Source of the DNA: Comamonadaceae bacterium 2FH
Lineage (GTDB): Bacteria; Pseudomonadota; Gammaproteobacteria; Burkholderiales; Burkholderiaceae_C
DNA: 64,000 nucleotides
Assembly: GCA_005503335.1 (NCBI GenBank)
Contig: SCMQ01000023.1
Location: 1-64,000, forward strand
Direction: 5' to 3'
Position 1 is the first letter of the stretch, and every line of letters starts with the position of its first letter. The position numbers and the translations under genes were made by a program. Positions 50,911-59,032 of the stretch are shown here, piece after piece. The notes beneath the pieces were generated by a model. It was not told where the DNA came from, ran no database searches, and was given only the letters and a program-made list of their open reading frames with translations.

Positions 50911-53802
50911 ATGCAAGAGAGTGCCAACCAGGAAACCAGATCCACCTGCCCATACTGCGGCGTGGGCTGCGGCGTCATCATCGAAAGCGATGGCAGCCAG
51001 ATCACGGGCGTGCGCGGCGACCCCGAGCACCCCGCCAACTTCGGGCGCCTGTGCACCAAGGGCTCGACGCTGCACCTCACGGCCTCGCCCGCCATCGCGC
51101 GCCAAGCCCGGCTGCTGCAGCCGATGCGCCGCGCGCAACGCGGCGAGGCGCCCCAGCCCTTGGCCTGGGACGCGGCCCTGGGCTTCGCCAGCGAGGGCCT
51201 GGCCCGCATCGTGCGCGAGCACGGCCCCGATGCCGTGGGCTTCTACGTCTCGGGTCAGCTGCTGACCGAGGACTACTATGTCTTCAACAAGCTGGTCAAG
51301 GGCCTGATCGGCACCAACAACATCGACACCAACTCGCGCCTGTGCATGAGCAGCGCCGTGGCCGGCTACAAGCTCACGCTGGGCGCCGACGCGCCGCCGG
51401 CCAGCTACGAGGACCTGCGCCACGCGCAATGCCTGTTCATCGTCGGCAGCAACACGGCCTACGCGCACCCCATCCTGTTTCGCCGCATCGAGGACGCCAA
51501 GGCGGCCAACCCGGCGCTCAAGATCATCTTCTGCGACCCGCGCCGCACCGACACCGCCGAGATCGCCGACCTCTACCTGCCCATCCAGCCCGGCACCGAC
51601 GTCATGCTGTTCCACGGCATGCTGCACCTCATGCTGTGGGAGGGCTGGACGCGGCCCGACTACATCGCCGCCCACACCACCGGCTTCGACGAGCTCAAGG
51701 CCCTGGTGCGCGAGGCCACGCCCGACAAGGTGACGCAGATCTGCGGCATCAGCAAGGAAGACCTGCTCACGGCCACGCGCTGGTTCGCCACCTCGCCAGC
51801 GACGCTGAGCCTGTACTGCCAGGGCCTGAACCAGTCCAGCAGCGGCACGGCCAAGAACGCGGCGCTGATCAACCTGCACCTGGCCACGGCCCAGATCGGC
51901 AAGCCCGGTGCCGGCCCCTTCTCGCTGACCGGCCAGCCCAATGCCATGGGCGGGCGCGAGGTCGGCGGCCTGGCCAACCTGCTGTCGGCCCACCGCGACC
52001 TGGCCAACCCCCAGCACCGCGCCGAAGTCGCCGCGCTCTGGGGCCTGCCCTCGGTGCCCGACAAGCCCGGCAAGACCGCGGTCGAGATGTTCCAGGCCGC
52101 GGCCGACGGCGAGATCAAGGCGCTGTGGATAGCCTGTACCAACCCGGCCCAGTCCATGCCCGACCAGGCCACGGTGCGCCGCGCCCTGCAGCGCGCCGAG
52201 CTGGTGGTGGTGCAGGAGGCCTTTGCCACCGCCGCCACCTGCGAATACGCCGACCTGCTGCTGCCCGCCACCACCTGGGGCGAGAAGGAAGGCACGGTGA
52301 CCAACAGCGAGCGCCGCATCTCGCGCGTGCGCGTGGCCGTCGCCCCGCCGGGGCCGGCGGACGCGGGCCCGCGCCACGACTGGCGCATCGCCGCCGACCT
52401 GGCGCTGCGCCTCGAACCCCTGTTGCGCCCCGGCCAGCCAACGCTGTTCCCCTACCAGACTCCCGAGTCGGTCTGGAACGAGCACCGCGAGTCCACGCGC
52501 GGCCGTGACCTCGACATCACGGGCCTGAGCTACGCCATGCTCGAAGCCCAGGGCCCGCAGCAGTGGCCGTGCCCTGCGGGCGCGGCCAGCGGCGGCAATG
52601 ACGACGGCAACGCGACCGCGTTGCCGGGTTCGGGCTCCGGCTACAAGAACTTCGGTCGGGTCCGTCTCTACGAGGACGGCGTCTTCCCCACGGCCGACGG
52701 CCGCGCCCGCTTCGCCGCCCAGGCCTACCGGCCCGTGGCCGAGCCGCGCGAGTCGCGCTATCCGTTCTCGCTGACCACCGGCCGCCTGCGCGACCAGTGG
52801 CACGGCATGACGCGCACCGGCACCCTGGGCCGTTTGTTCGGCCATGTGGCCGAACCGTCGATCCAGATGCACCCGCAGGACATGCTGCGGCGCGGCTTCA
52901 AGGACGGCGACCTGGTCCACGTGACCAGCAAGCGCGGCTCCATCGTCGTGCCGGTCCAGGGCTCGCGCGAGATCGGCCTCAGCCAGGCCTTCATGGCCAT
53001 GCACTGGGGACCCGAGGTTCTGAGCGGCCTGAGCAGCACCGGCGAGCGCCTGGCCGGCGTGAACGCCCTCACCACCTCCGCCTTCTGCCCCAGCTCCAAG
53101 CAGCCCGAGCTCAAGCACGCGGCCGTGAAGATCCTCAAGGCCGAGCTGCCCTGGTCGCTGCTGGCCGTGGCCTGGCTGCCGCCCGAGCGGGCGCTGGCCG
53201 CGCGCGAGGCGCTCAAGCCCCTGATGGCCCGGTTCAGCTTCGCCGCCTGCGTGCCGTTCTCGAACAACGCGCCGCTGGCCGAGGCCCGGCAGCGCGAGCG
53301 CCACGGCGTGCTGCTGCGCGCGGCCGCCTATGAGGCACCGCCCGACGAGCTGCTGGCCCGCATCGAGGCCCTGCTGGCGCTCGACAGCGCCGACACCCTG
53401 CGCTACGCCGACCGCAAGCGCGGCCAGCGGCGCGCCGTGCGCCTGGTGCGCGAAGGCCAAGACACGCGGCTGGAAGGCTTCGTGCTGGCCGGCGACACCA
53501 GCGCCGAGGCCTGGATCAAGACCCTGCTGCAGGACGAGCTGCCGGCCCAGGCCTACGGCCGGTTGCTGCTGGTGCCGGGCGCCAAGGCGCCGGTGGCGAT
53601 CCAGTCGCGCGGCCGCCAGGTCTGCACCTGCTTCAACGTGACCGACGAAGCGATCACCGCGAAGCTGCAGGACTGCCGCGGCAGCGAGGACGAGCGCCTG
53701 GCCGCCCTGCAGGGCAGCCTCAAGTGCGGCACCAACTGCGGCTCCTGCATCCCCGAGCTCAAGCGGCTGGTGCGCGCGCAGGCCACGGCCGCGCTAGCCT
53801 GA
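50911..53802 (+). CDS. nasA: Assimilatory nitrate reductase catalytic subunit
   Basis: A 963-residue NasA that reduces nitrate to nitrite in the cytoplasm. The N-terminal 4Fe-4S ligands are CPYCGVGC and RLCTKG; Mo-bis-MGD is held through Cys145 in LCMSSAV. The C-terminal ~60 residues form a BFD-like 2Fe-2S domain (VCTCFNVTDE and CGTNCGSC), as in Klebsiella NasA, which accepts electrons from a NADH/FAD protein. No such NasB is encoded nearby. The CPYCGVGC motif starts at residue 13, so the ATG at 50911 is effectively the only usable start; it has no Shine-Dalgarno and lies next to the promoter. Confidence 0.95.
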   Translation: MQESANQETRSTCPYCGVGCGVIIESDGSQITGVRGDPEHPANFGRLCTKGSTLHLTASPAIARQARLLQPMRRAQRGEAPQPLAWDAALGFASEGLARIVREHGPDAVGFYVSGQLLTEDYYVFNKLVKGLIGTNNIDTNSRLCMSSAVAGYKLTLGADAPPASYEDLRHAQCLFIVGSNTAYAHPILFRRIEDAKAANPALKIIFCDPRRTDTAEIADLYLPIQPGTDVMLFHGMLHLMLWEGWTRPDYIAAHTTGFDELKALVREATPDKVTQICGISKEDLLTATRWFATSPATLSLYCQGLNQSSSGTAKNAALINLHLATAQIGKPGAGPFSLTGQPNAMGGREVGGLANLLSAHRDLANPQHRAEVAALWGLPSVPDKPGKTAVEMFQAAADGEIKALWIACTNPAQSMPDQATVRRALQRAELVVVQEAFATAATCEYADLLLPATTWGEKEGTVTNSERRISRVRVAVAPPGPADAGPRHDWRIAADLALRLEPLLRPGQPTLFPYQTPESVWNEHRESTRGRDLDITGLSYAMLEAQGPQQWPCPAGAASGGNDDGNATALPGSGSGYKNFGRVRLYEDGVFPTADGRARFAAQAYRPVAEPRESRYPFSLTTGRLRDQWHGMTRTGTLGRLFGHVAEPSIQMHPQDMLRRGFKDGDLVHVTSKRGSIVVPVQGSREIGLSQAFMAMHWGPEVLSGLSSTGERLAGVNALTTSAFCPSSKQPELKHAAVKILKAELPWSLLAVAWLPPERALAAREALKPLMARFSFAACVPFSNNAPLAEARQRERHGVLLRAAAYEAPPDELLARIEALLALDSADTLRYADRKRGQRRAVRLVREGQDTRLEGFVLAGDTSAEAWIKTLLQDELPAQAYGRLLLVPGAKAPVAIQSRGRQVCTCFNVTDEAITAKLQDCRGSEDERLAALQGSLKCGTNCGSCIPELKRLVRAQATAALA

Positions 53803-53876
53803 GCAAGCATCGCGCCGCCAAGATGATGCACACTAGCGGTTGCGGGGCGCTGAGCCCCTGACCCTGGTGTGCCATC

Positions 53877-54206
53877 TTGAGTTCCGACATCTACCGCCAG
53901 CTGATCGCGCAAACCCTGCGTGAGGCCGCCGGCGCCCGCCCTGCGGGCGCGGTGGTCTGCCTGTGCGCCGAATGGTGCGGCGTCTGCCGCGAGTTCAAGG
54001 CCTTGTACGAGCAGTTGCGCCAGGCCCACCCCGAGCTGGCCTTCCGCTGGCTGGATGTCGAGGACGAGGCCGAGCAGCTCGGCGACCTCGACATCGAGAC
54101 TTTCCCCTCCCTCGTGATCTCCGAGGGCGAGGCGCTGCGTTTCGCCGGGCCGGTGGTGCCGCAGCTGGTACAGCTCGAGCGCCTGCTGCGCAGCGTGCCG
54201 GCCTGA
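53877..54206 (+). CDS. Thioredoxin-fold protein with WCGVC active site
   Basis: A 109-residue thioredoxin-family protein. The active site is EWCGVCREF (about residues 33-41), i.e. WCGVC rather than WCGPC, and the conserved cis-proline is in ETFPSLVI (about 78). No signal peptide. The start is a TTG (an in-frame stop lies 18 bases upstream and there is no ATG), so the start is moderately sure. It lies 74 bases after nasA and before ybiB, suggesting a redox role in nitrate assimilation, perhaps repairing or reducing the reductases. Confidence 0.8.
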   Translation: MSSDIYRQLIAQTLREAAGARPAGAVVCLCAEWCGVCREFKALYEQLRQAHPELAFRWLDVEDEAEQLGDLDIETFPSLVISEGEALRFAGPVVPQLVQLERLLRSVPA

Positions 54207-54280
54207 GCGCCGCGCCGGTGCCGGCGCCGCCTCTTTTTCCATATAACCATAAGTCATCAAAGTTCACGGACAATCGCGCC

Positions 54281-55186
54281 ATGGGAATCAGCCAGTACAT
54301 CCGGGAAATCGGCCGAGGCAAGGACGGGGCGCGCGCCCTCACGCGCGAGCAGGCGGCCGACCTGTTCGGCCAGGTGCTCGACGGCAGCGTGAGCGACCTG
54401 GAGATCGGCGGTTTCTGCCTGGCCATGCGGATCAAGGGCGAGACGCCCGAGGAGATGGCCGGCTTCCTCGACGCCACGCATGCGCGGCTGAACCGGCTGC
54501 CGGCGACCGAGCGGCCGGCGGTCGTGCTGCCCAGCTACAACGGCGCGCGCAAGCTGCCGGTGCTGACCCCGCTGCTGGCCCTGCTGCTGGCGCGCCATGG
54601 CCTGCCCGTGCTGGTGCACGGCACGCCCACCGAGACCCGGCGCGTGTGCTCGTCCGAGGTGTTCGAGGCCCTGGGCATCCGGCCCGAGACCGCCCTGCCC
54701 CAACTCGCGCCAGGGCAACTGGCCTACGCGCCGACCGAGCTGCTCCACCCCGGCCTCAAGCGCCTGCTGGACGTTCGGCGCGCCGTGGGCCTGCGCAACT
54801 CGGCCCACAGCCTGGTCAAGCTCATGAACCCCTGCGCCGGGCCCAGCCTGATCGTCGGCAGCTACACCCACCCCGAATACGCCCTGTCCATGACCGCCAC
54901 CTTCGAGCTGGTGGGCGCTCATGCCCTGCTGTTGCGCGGCACCGAGGGCGAGCCGGTGGCGGACGCGCGCCGCACGCCGCAGATGGACGTCTTCCGCGAC
55001 GGCCGGCGCATCTGCGTGCAGGAAGCCCAGGGTGGCTCCCTGGCCAACCTTCCGGAACTGCCCAAGGCCATCGACGCGGCCAGCACCGCCACCTACATCC
55101 AGGCGGTGCTGGAGGGCAGCCTGCCGCTGCCGGCGCCAATCGCCCTGCAGGTGGAACACATCTTGCATGAGGTGTCGGCATCATGA
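54281..55186 (+). CDS. ybiB: YbiB-family DNA-binding protein (TrpD2-like)
   Basis: A 301-residue homologue of anthranilate phosphoribosyltransferase from the YbiB/TrpD2 branch, which binds DNA rather than acting in tryptophan synthesis. Segments include GDLEIGGFCLAMRIKGETPEEMAGF-like text (here DLEIGGFCLAMRIKGE, about residues 42-57), LLARHGLPVLVHG and LVKLMNPCAGPSLIVGSYTHPEY. It overlaps cobA by 4 bases (ATGA). YbiB-like genes beside nasA and cobA occur in related bacteria; the role in the cluster is unknown. Confidence 0.88.
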   Translation: MGISQYIREIGRGKDGARALTREQAADLFGQVLDGSVSDLEIGGFCLAMRIKGETPEEMAGFLDATHARLNRLPATERPAVVLPSYNGARKLPVLTPLLALLLARHGLPVLVHGTPTETRRVCSSEVFEALGIRPETALPQLAPGQLAYAPTELLHPGLKRLLDVRRAVGLRNSAHSLVKLMNPCAGPSLIVGSYTHPEYALSMTATFELVGAHALLLRGTEGEPVADARRTPQMDVFRDGRRICVQEAQGGSLANLPELPKAIDAASTATYIQAVLEGSLPLPAPIALQVEHILHEVSAS

Positions 55187-55977
55187 AACACAGCCCTTCC
55201 ACCCCCGGCATGACCGGCAAGGTCACCCTGGTTGGCGCAGGCCCCGGCGACCCGGAGCTGCTCACGCTCAAGGCCGTCAAGGCGATCCAGGCCGCGACCG
55301 TGCTGCTGGTCGACGACCTGGTCGGCGACGACATCCTCGCCTATGCCGCCCCCGGCGCGCGCATCGTCCATGTCGGCAAGCGCGGCGGCTGCAAGAGCAC
55401 GCCGCAGGCCTTCATCGAGAAGCTCATGATCATGGCCGCGCGCGAAGGCGACCGGGTGGTGCGCCTCAAGGGCGGCGACCCCTTCATCTTCGGCCGTGGC
55501 GGCGAGGAGGTGGAGCACCTGCGCGAAGCCGGCATCGAGGTCGAGGTGGTCAACGGCATCACGGCCGGCCTCGCCGCCCTGAGTTCGCTGGGCGCGCCGC
55601 TGACCCATCGCGAGCATGCCCACGGCGTGGTCTTCATCACCGGCCATGCCAAGCCGGGCGACGCCGGCACCGACTGGCGCCAGCTCGCCGCCACCGCGCG
55701 CGACGCCAAGCTCACCCTGGTGATCTACATGGGCGTGAGCAGCGCCGCCCAGATCCAGAGCGAACTGCTGACCGGCCTGCCGGCCCGCACCCCGGTGGCC
55801 GTGATCCAGCGCGCCAGCCTGCCCAGCCAGCGCCATGCCGTGACCACCCTGGGCGAGTTGCAGGCGACCATCGCGCGCGAAGGCCTGGCCAGTCCCTCGG
55901 TCATCGTCGTCGGCGACGTGGTGCAGGGCGTGGCCGCCGTGGCGCAGGCCCCGACGGCGCAGGCCCGGACCGCCTGA
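55183..55977 (+). CDS. cobA: Uroporphyrinogen-III C-methyltransferase
   Basis: A 264-residue SUMT that methylates uroporphyrinogen III twice to precorrin-2, the first step to siroheme for NirB. The signatures are VTLVGAGPGDPELLTLKA (residues 14-31), VGKRGGCKSTPQ, RLKGGDPFIFGRGGEE (about 98-113) and VINGITAGLAA. It lacks the CysG dehydrogenase/ferrochelatase domain, which must be encoded elsewhere. Coupled to ybiB by an ATGA overlap. Confidence 0.96.
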   Translation: MKHSPSTPGMTGKVTLVGAGPGDPELLTLKAVKAIQAATVLLVDDLVGDDILAYAAPGARIVHVGKRGGCKSTPQAFIEKLMIMAAREGDRVVRLKGGDPFIFGRGGEEVEHLREAGIEVEVVNGITAGLAALSSLGAPLTHREHAHGVVFITGHAKPGDAGTDWRQLAATARDAKLTLVIYMGVSSAAQIQSELLTGLPARTPVAVIQRASLPSQRHAVTTLGELQATIAREGLASPSVIVVGDVVQGVAAVAQAPTAQARTA

Positions 55978-56011
55978 CGCCCCCGCCCCGGCGGATCGCC
56001 CGGGGAAACTC

Positions 56012-56027
56012 TGGCGCAGGTATTGCT
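56012..56027 (+). promoter_or_regulatory. Sigma-54-type promoter of the soluble sensor-like gene
   Basis: TGGCGCAGGTATTGCT: -24/-12 spacing correct, with G for A after TGGC. Predicted start near 56038, 16 bases before the first ATG (56054). Confidence 0.6.
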
Positions 56028-56053
56028 TTCAAGCCGCCTGTGTTCCCGAAACT

Positions 56054-56752
56054 ATGGGTGTTTTCATGGCTGTCCTGACCTCTCCCCCGAGCAAGCCGAG
56101 CCTGGCGCCAAGCCGCCCGCGCAGCGCCGACATCTCCCTGCTGAACCTGGCCGCGCGCCAGCGCATGCTCTCGCAACGCCTGGTTCTGCAGACGGTGCTG
56201 GCTGCCCAGGGCAGCGCCCAGCAACTGGAGGCAGCCCGGCGCACGCTGGCCCTGTTCAGCGACAGCCAGGCCCGCCTCGTGGACACACCGCGCACCCTGG
56301 AGACCGGCAGCGCCGACCATATCCGCCAGGCCTACCGCGGCCCCGAGGGCGTCAGCGCCACCATCGACGCCTTCGCCGAACAGGTCCGCAGCACCCTGGA
56401 CCTGATCGACCGGAATAGCCCGCGCGTCGGGGCGTCAGTGGCCACCCTGGTCGCCAGCACCGACCAGGTGCTCGAGGCCCTGAACACCGCCACCTCGGCC
56501 TTCGACCACGTCACCAAGGCCCAGTCCGAGTCGCTGATGCGCGAGCTGAGCCAGATCGTTTCGTCGATCCAGACCGTGGCGCGCGAGGCCAAGGTGGTGA
56601 GCTTCAATGCCCAGGTGATGGCGGCGCGCGCCGGCCAGCACGGGCGCGAATTCGCCGTGGTGGCGAATGTGCTGTCCGGCATCACCAGCGAGATCGACGG
56701 CCTCTCGCTCAAGGCCGTGTCGCTGGCCGGCCGCAGCCGGCTGGCAGGCTGA
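56054..56752 (+). CDS. Soluble PilJ-like sensor protein with partial chemoreceptor signalling region
   Basis: A 232-residue protein with no membrane segment. Residues about 28-60 contain LLNLAARQRMLSQRLVLQTVL, the same NLAxRQRMLSQR motif as the kinase at 31076, typical of PilJ/NarX-type nitrate-sensing segments. Residues about 165-220 resemble the tip of a methyl-accepting chemotaxis protein (VVSFNAQVMAARAGQHGREF followed by AVVANVLSGIT), but the signalling domain is incomplete and no methylation sites or CheW-binding tip are clear. The ATG at 56066 is an alternative start. It follows cobA by 76 bases and carries its own sigma-54-like element, so it belongs to the nitrate regulon. Function unknown; a cytoplasmic nitrate/nitrite sensor is inferred. 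Confidence 0.75.
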   Translation: MGVFMAVLTSPPSKPSLAPSRPRSADISLLNLAARQRMLSQRLVLQTVLAAQGSAQQLEAARRTLALFSDSQARLVDTPRTLETGSADHIRQAYRGPEGVSATIDAFAEQVRSTLDLIDRNSPRVGASVATLVASTDQVLEALNTATSAFDHVTKAQSESLMRELSQIVSSIQTVAREAKVVSFNAQVMAARAGQHGREFAVVANVLSGITSEIDGLSLKAVSLAGRSRLAG

Positions 56753-56818
56753 AGGTCGACCGGAAGAAGCCGGCGCCACGAGCGGTCCCGCGGCGGACCA
56801 GCCCCTACACTGCGGGCC

Positions 56819-58051
56819 ATGCAAGCATTTGACGTGGTGATCGTGGGGGCCGGCGCGGCCGGCCTGTTTTGCGCGGGAGTGGCGGGCCAGCTCGGCCTCA
56901 AGGTGCTGTTGCTGGACCACAGCGAGAAGGTGGCCGAGAAGATCCGCATCTCGGGCGGCGGCCGCTGCAACTTCACCAACCGCCTGCTCGACCCGGCCGC
57001 GCCGCAGCGGCATTTCCTGGGCGAGAACCCGCATTTCTGCCGCTCGGCCCTGGCGCGCTACACACCGCAGGATTTCATCGCCCTGGTGCAGCGCCACGGC
57101 ATCGCCTTCCACGAGAAGCACAAGGGCCAGCTGTTCTGCGACCGCTCGTCCGAAGACATCATCCGCATGCTGCTGGCCGAATGCGCGGCCGGCGGCGTGC
57201 AGCACTGGCAACCCTGCGCCGTGCGGGCCCTGCGCACCGGCGCTGGCCCCGACGGCAGCGAGGGCTACCTGCTCGACAGCGACCGCGGCCCGGTCCACAG
57301 TCGCGCCGTGGTCGTCGCCACCGGCGGCCTGTCCATCCCCAAGATAGGCGCCAGCGACTTCGGCTACCGCATCGCCCGCCAGTTCGGGCTGCGCCTGGTC
57401 GAGCCGCGCCCCGGCCTGGTGCCCCTGAGCTTCGACGGCGAGGCCTGGGCGCCCTACGCAGCCCTGGCCGGCCTCTCGCTGCCGGTGGCCATGGAAACAG
57501 GCACCAAAAAGGGGCGCGCCAGCTTCCTCGAGGACCTGCTGTTCACCCACCGCGGCCTGTCCGGCCCCGCCGTGCTGCAGATCTCGAGCTACTGGCGCGA
57601 GCAGCAGCCGATCCGACTCAACCTCGCCCCCGACGTCGACCTGCCCCAGGCCCTGGCGCGCGCCAAGGCCAGCTCGCGCAAGCTGATCGTCAACGAGCTG
57701 GCCGGCCTGGTGCCGGCGCGCCTGGCCGAGGCCTGGGTGCAGCAGGAAGCCGGCTGGCAGCGCACTATCGCCGAGGCCTCGGACAAGGCGCTGAACCTGC
57801 TGGCCGAGCGCCTGGCACGCTGGGAGCTCACGCCCACCGGCACCGAGGGCTGGCGCAAAGCCGAGGTCACGCTGGGCGGGGTGGACACGCGCGAGCTGTC
57901 CTCGCAGACCATGGAGTCCAGGCAACCGGGCCTGTACTTCATCGGCGAAGTGGTCGACGTGACCGGCTGGCTGGGCGGCTACAACTTCCAGTGGGCCTGG
58001 GCCAGCGGCCAAGCCTGCGCGCAGGGGCTAGCGGCGCGGCTGCGGCACTGA
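56819..58051 (+). CDS. HI0933-family NAD(P)/FAD-dependent oxidoreductase
   Basis: A 410-residue flavoprotein of the HI0933/YhiN family. The FAD site is VVIVGAGAAGLFCAGVAGQLG (split by fold: GAGAAG, residues 10-15) and the family hallmark KIRISGGGRCNFTN lies at about 41-54. The C-terminal GWLGGYNFQWAWASG is typical. Family members are poorly characterised; some reduce bile-acid or amino-ketone substrates. No ribosome binding site stands out; the ATG is at 56819, 66 bases after the previous gene. Substrate unknown. Confidence 0.88.
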   Translation: MQAFDVVIVGAGAAGLFCAGVAGQLGLKVLLLDHSEKVAEKIRISGGGRCNFTNRLLDPAAPQRHFLGENPHFCRSALARYTPQDFIALVQRHGIAFHEKHKGQLFCDRSSEDIIRMLLAECAAGGVQHWQPCAVRALRTGAGPDGSEGYLLDSDRGPVHSRAVVVATGGLSIPKIGASDFGYRIARQFGLRLVEPRPGLVPLSFDGEAWAPYAALAGLSLPVAMETGTKKGRASFLEDLLFTHRGLSGPAVLQISSYWREQQPIRLNLAPDVDLPQALARAKASSRKLIVNELAGLVPARLAEAWVQQEAGWQRTIAEASDKALNLLAERLARWELTPTGTEGWRKAEVTLGGVDTRELSSQTMESRQPGLYFIGEVVDVTGWLGGYNFQWAWASGQACAQGLAARLRH

Positions 58052-58068
58052 CGCCGCGTGGCGGCGCC

Positions 58069-58096
58069 TTGAACACAGGCGCAGTAAGGCTATAAT
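58069..58096 (+). promoter_or_regulatory. Sigma-70 promoter of rpsU
   Basis: TTGAAC (58069-58074), 16-base spacer, TATAAT (58091-58096). The predicted start near 58103 leaves a leader of about 130 bases before the S21 start codon at 58233; no known regulatory fold was recognised in it. Confidence 0.75.
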
Positions 58097-58232
58097 CTTG
58101 GGCTTTGTGGCATTGCCCCGTCGGCCAAATACTAGTTAAAGTCGATATAGACGGGGAAAATCCGCCGCGTATGGCCCAGGGCCCGATCTTCCCTGCGACC
58201 CTCTGGCGGCACAATTTGGAAAACATTCGCTA

Positions 58233-58445
58233 ATGACCACCATCCGCGTGAAAGAAAACGAGCCGTTTGACGTCGCCCTGCGTCGCTTCAAGCGCACCAT
58301 CGAGAAGCTCGGCCTGCTGACCGACCTGCGTGCCCGCGAGTTCTACGAGAAGCCCACCGCCGAGCGCAAGCGCAAGAAGGCTGCCGCCGTCAAGCGCCAC
58401 TACAAGCGCGTGCGCAGCATGCAGCTGCCCAAGAAGCTGTACTGA
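58233..58445 (+). CDS. rpsU: 30S ribosomal protein S21
   Basis: S21 is a small basic ribosomal protein needed for initiation. The 70-residue product begins [21 protein letters not shown] and has the basic tail [16 protein letters not shown]. The weak GGAAAA before the ATG is usual for the family. A strong terminator follows, so yqeY is partly uncoupled from it. Confidence 0.98.
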
Positions 58446-58468
58446 TCGCAGCGGCTTCGGCCCCTCAG

Positions 58469-58506
58469 CCCGCGCCAGGGACGCCTCGCGCGGGTTTTTG
58501 TTTTTT
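58469..58506 (+). terminator. Terminator between rpsU and yqeY
   Basis: CCCGCGC (58469-58475) pairs with GCGCGGG (58488-58494) and is followed by TTTTTGTTTTTT. Classical intrinsic terminator. Confidence 0.92.
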
Positions 58507-58537
58507 CCTGCCCTCCAACGCCCCCAAGGAGCAAGCC

Positions 58538-58999
58538 ATGAGCCTCAAGGACCAGATCACCGAAGACATGAAAGCCGCGATGCGCGCCAAGGACAGCGAG
58601 CGCCTGGGCACCATCCGCCTGCTGCAGGCGGCGATCAAGCAGAAGGAAGTCGACGAACGCATCACACTCGACGATGCCGCCGTGGTCGCCGTGGTCGACA
58701 AGCTGATCAAGCAGCGCAAGGACAGCATCGCCGCCTTCACCCAGGCCGGCCGCCAGGACCTGGCCGACAAGGAAGGCGCCGAGCTCGCGGTGCTGCAGGC
58801 CTACCTGCCCGCGCGCCTGTCGGCCGAGGAAGTGGCAGCCGAGGTCAAGGCCATCGTGGCCGAGCTCGGCGCTGAGCTGGGACGCACGGCCGGACCGGGC
58901 GACATGGGCAAGGTCATGGGCCTGGTCAAGACCCGCCTGGCGGGCAAGGCCGACATGGGCCAGGTCTCGGCCGCCGTCAAGGCCGCGCTCGCCGGCTGA
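58538..58999 (+). CDS. GatB/YqeY domain-containing protein
   Basis: A 153-residue YqeY-family protein, related to the tail domain of the GatB amidotransferase subunit. Motifs: MRAKDSERLGTIRLLQAAIKQKE (split across helix 1), AFTQAGRQDLADKEGAELAVL and LQAYLPARLSAEEV. Typical position next to rpsU. AAGGAG precedes the ATG. The family is thought to bind tRNA or interact with aminoacylation, but its function is not settled. Confidence 0.95.
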   Translation: MSLKDQITEDMKAAMRAKDSERLGTIRLLQAAIKQKEVDERITLDDAAVVAVVDKLIKQRKDSIAAFTQAGRQDLADKEGAELAVLQAYLPARLSAEEVAAEVKAIVAELGAELGRTAGPGDMGKVMGLVKTRLAGKADMGQVSAAVKAALAG

Positions 59000-59032
59000 A
59001 CCCGCCTGCGGGCCTGACTTGCCCCCGGGACC

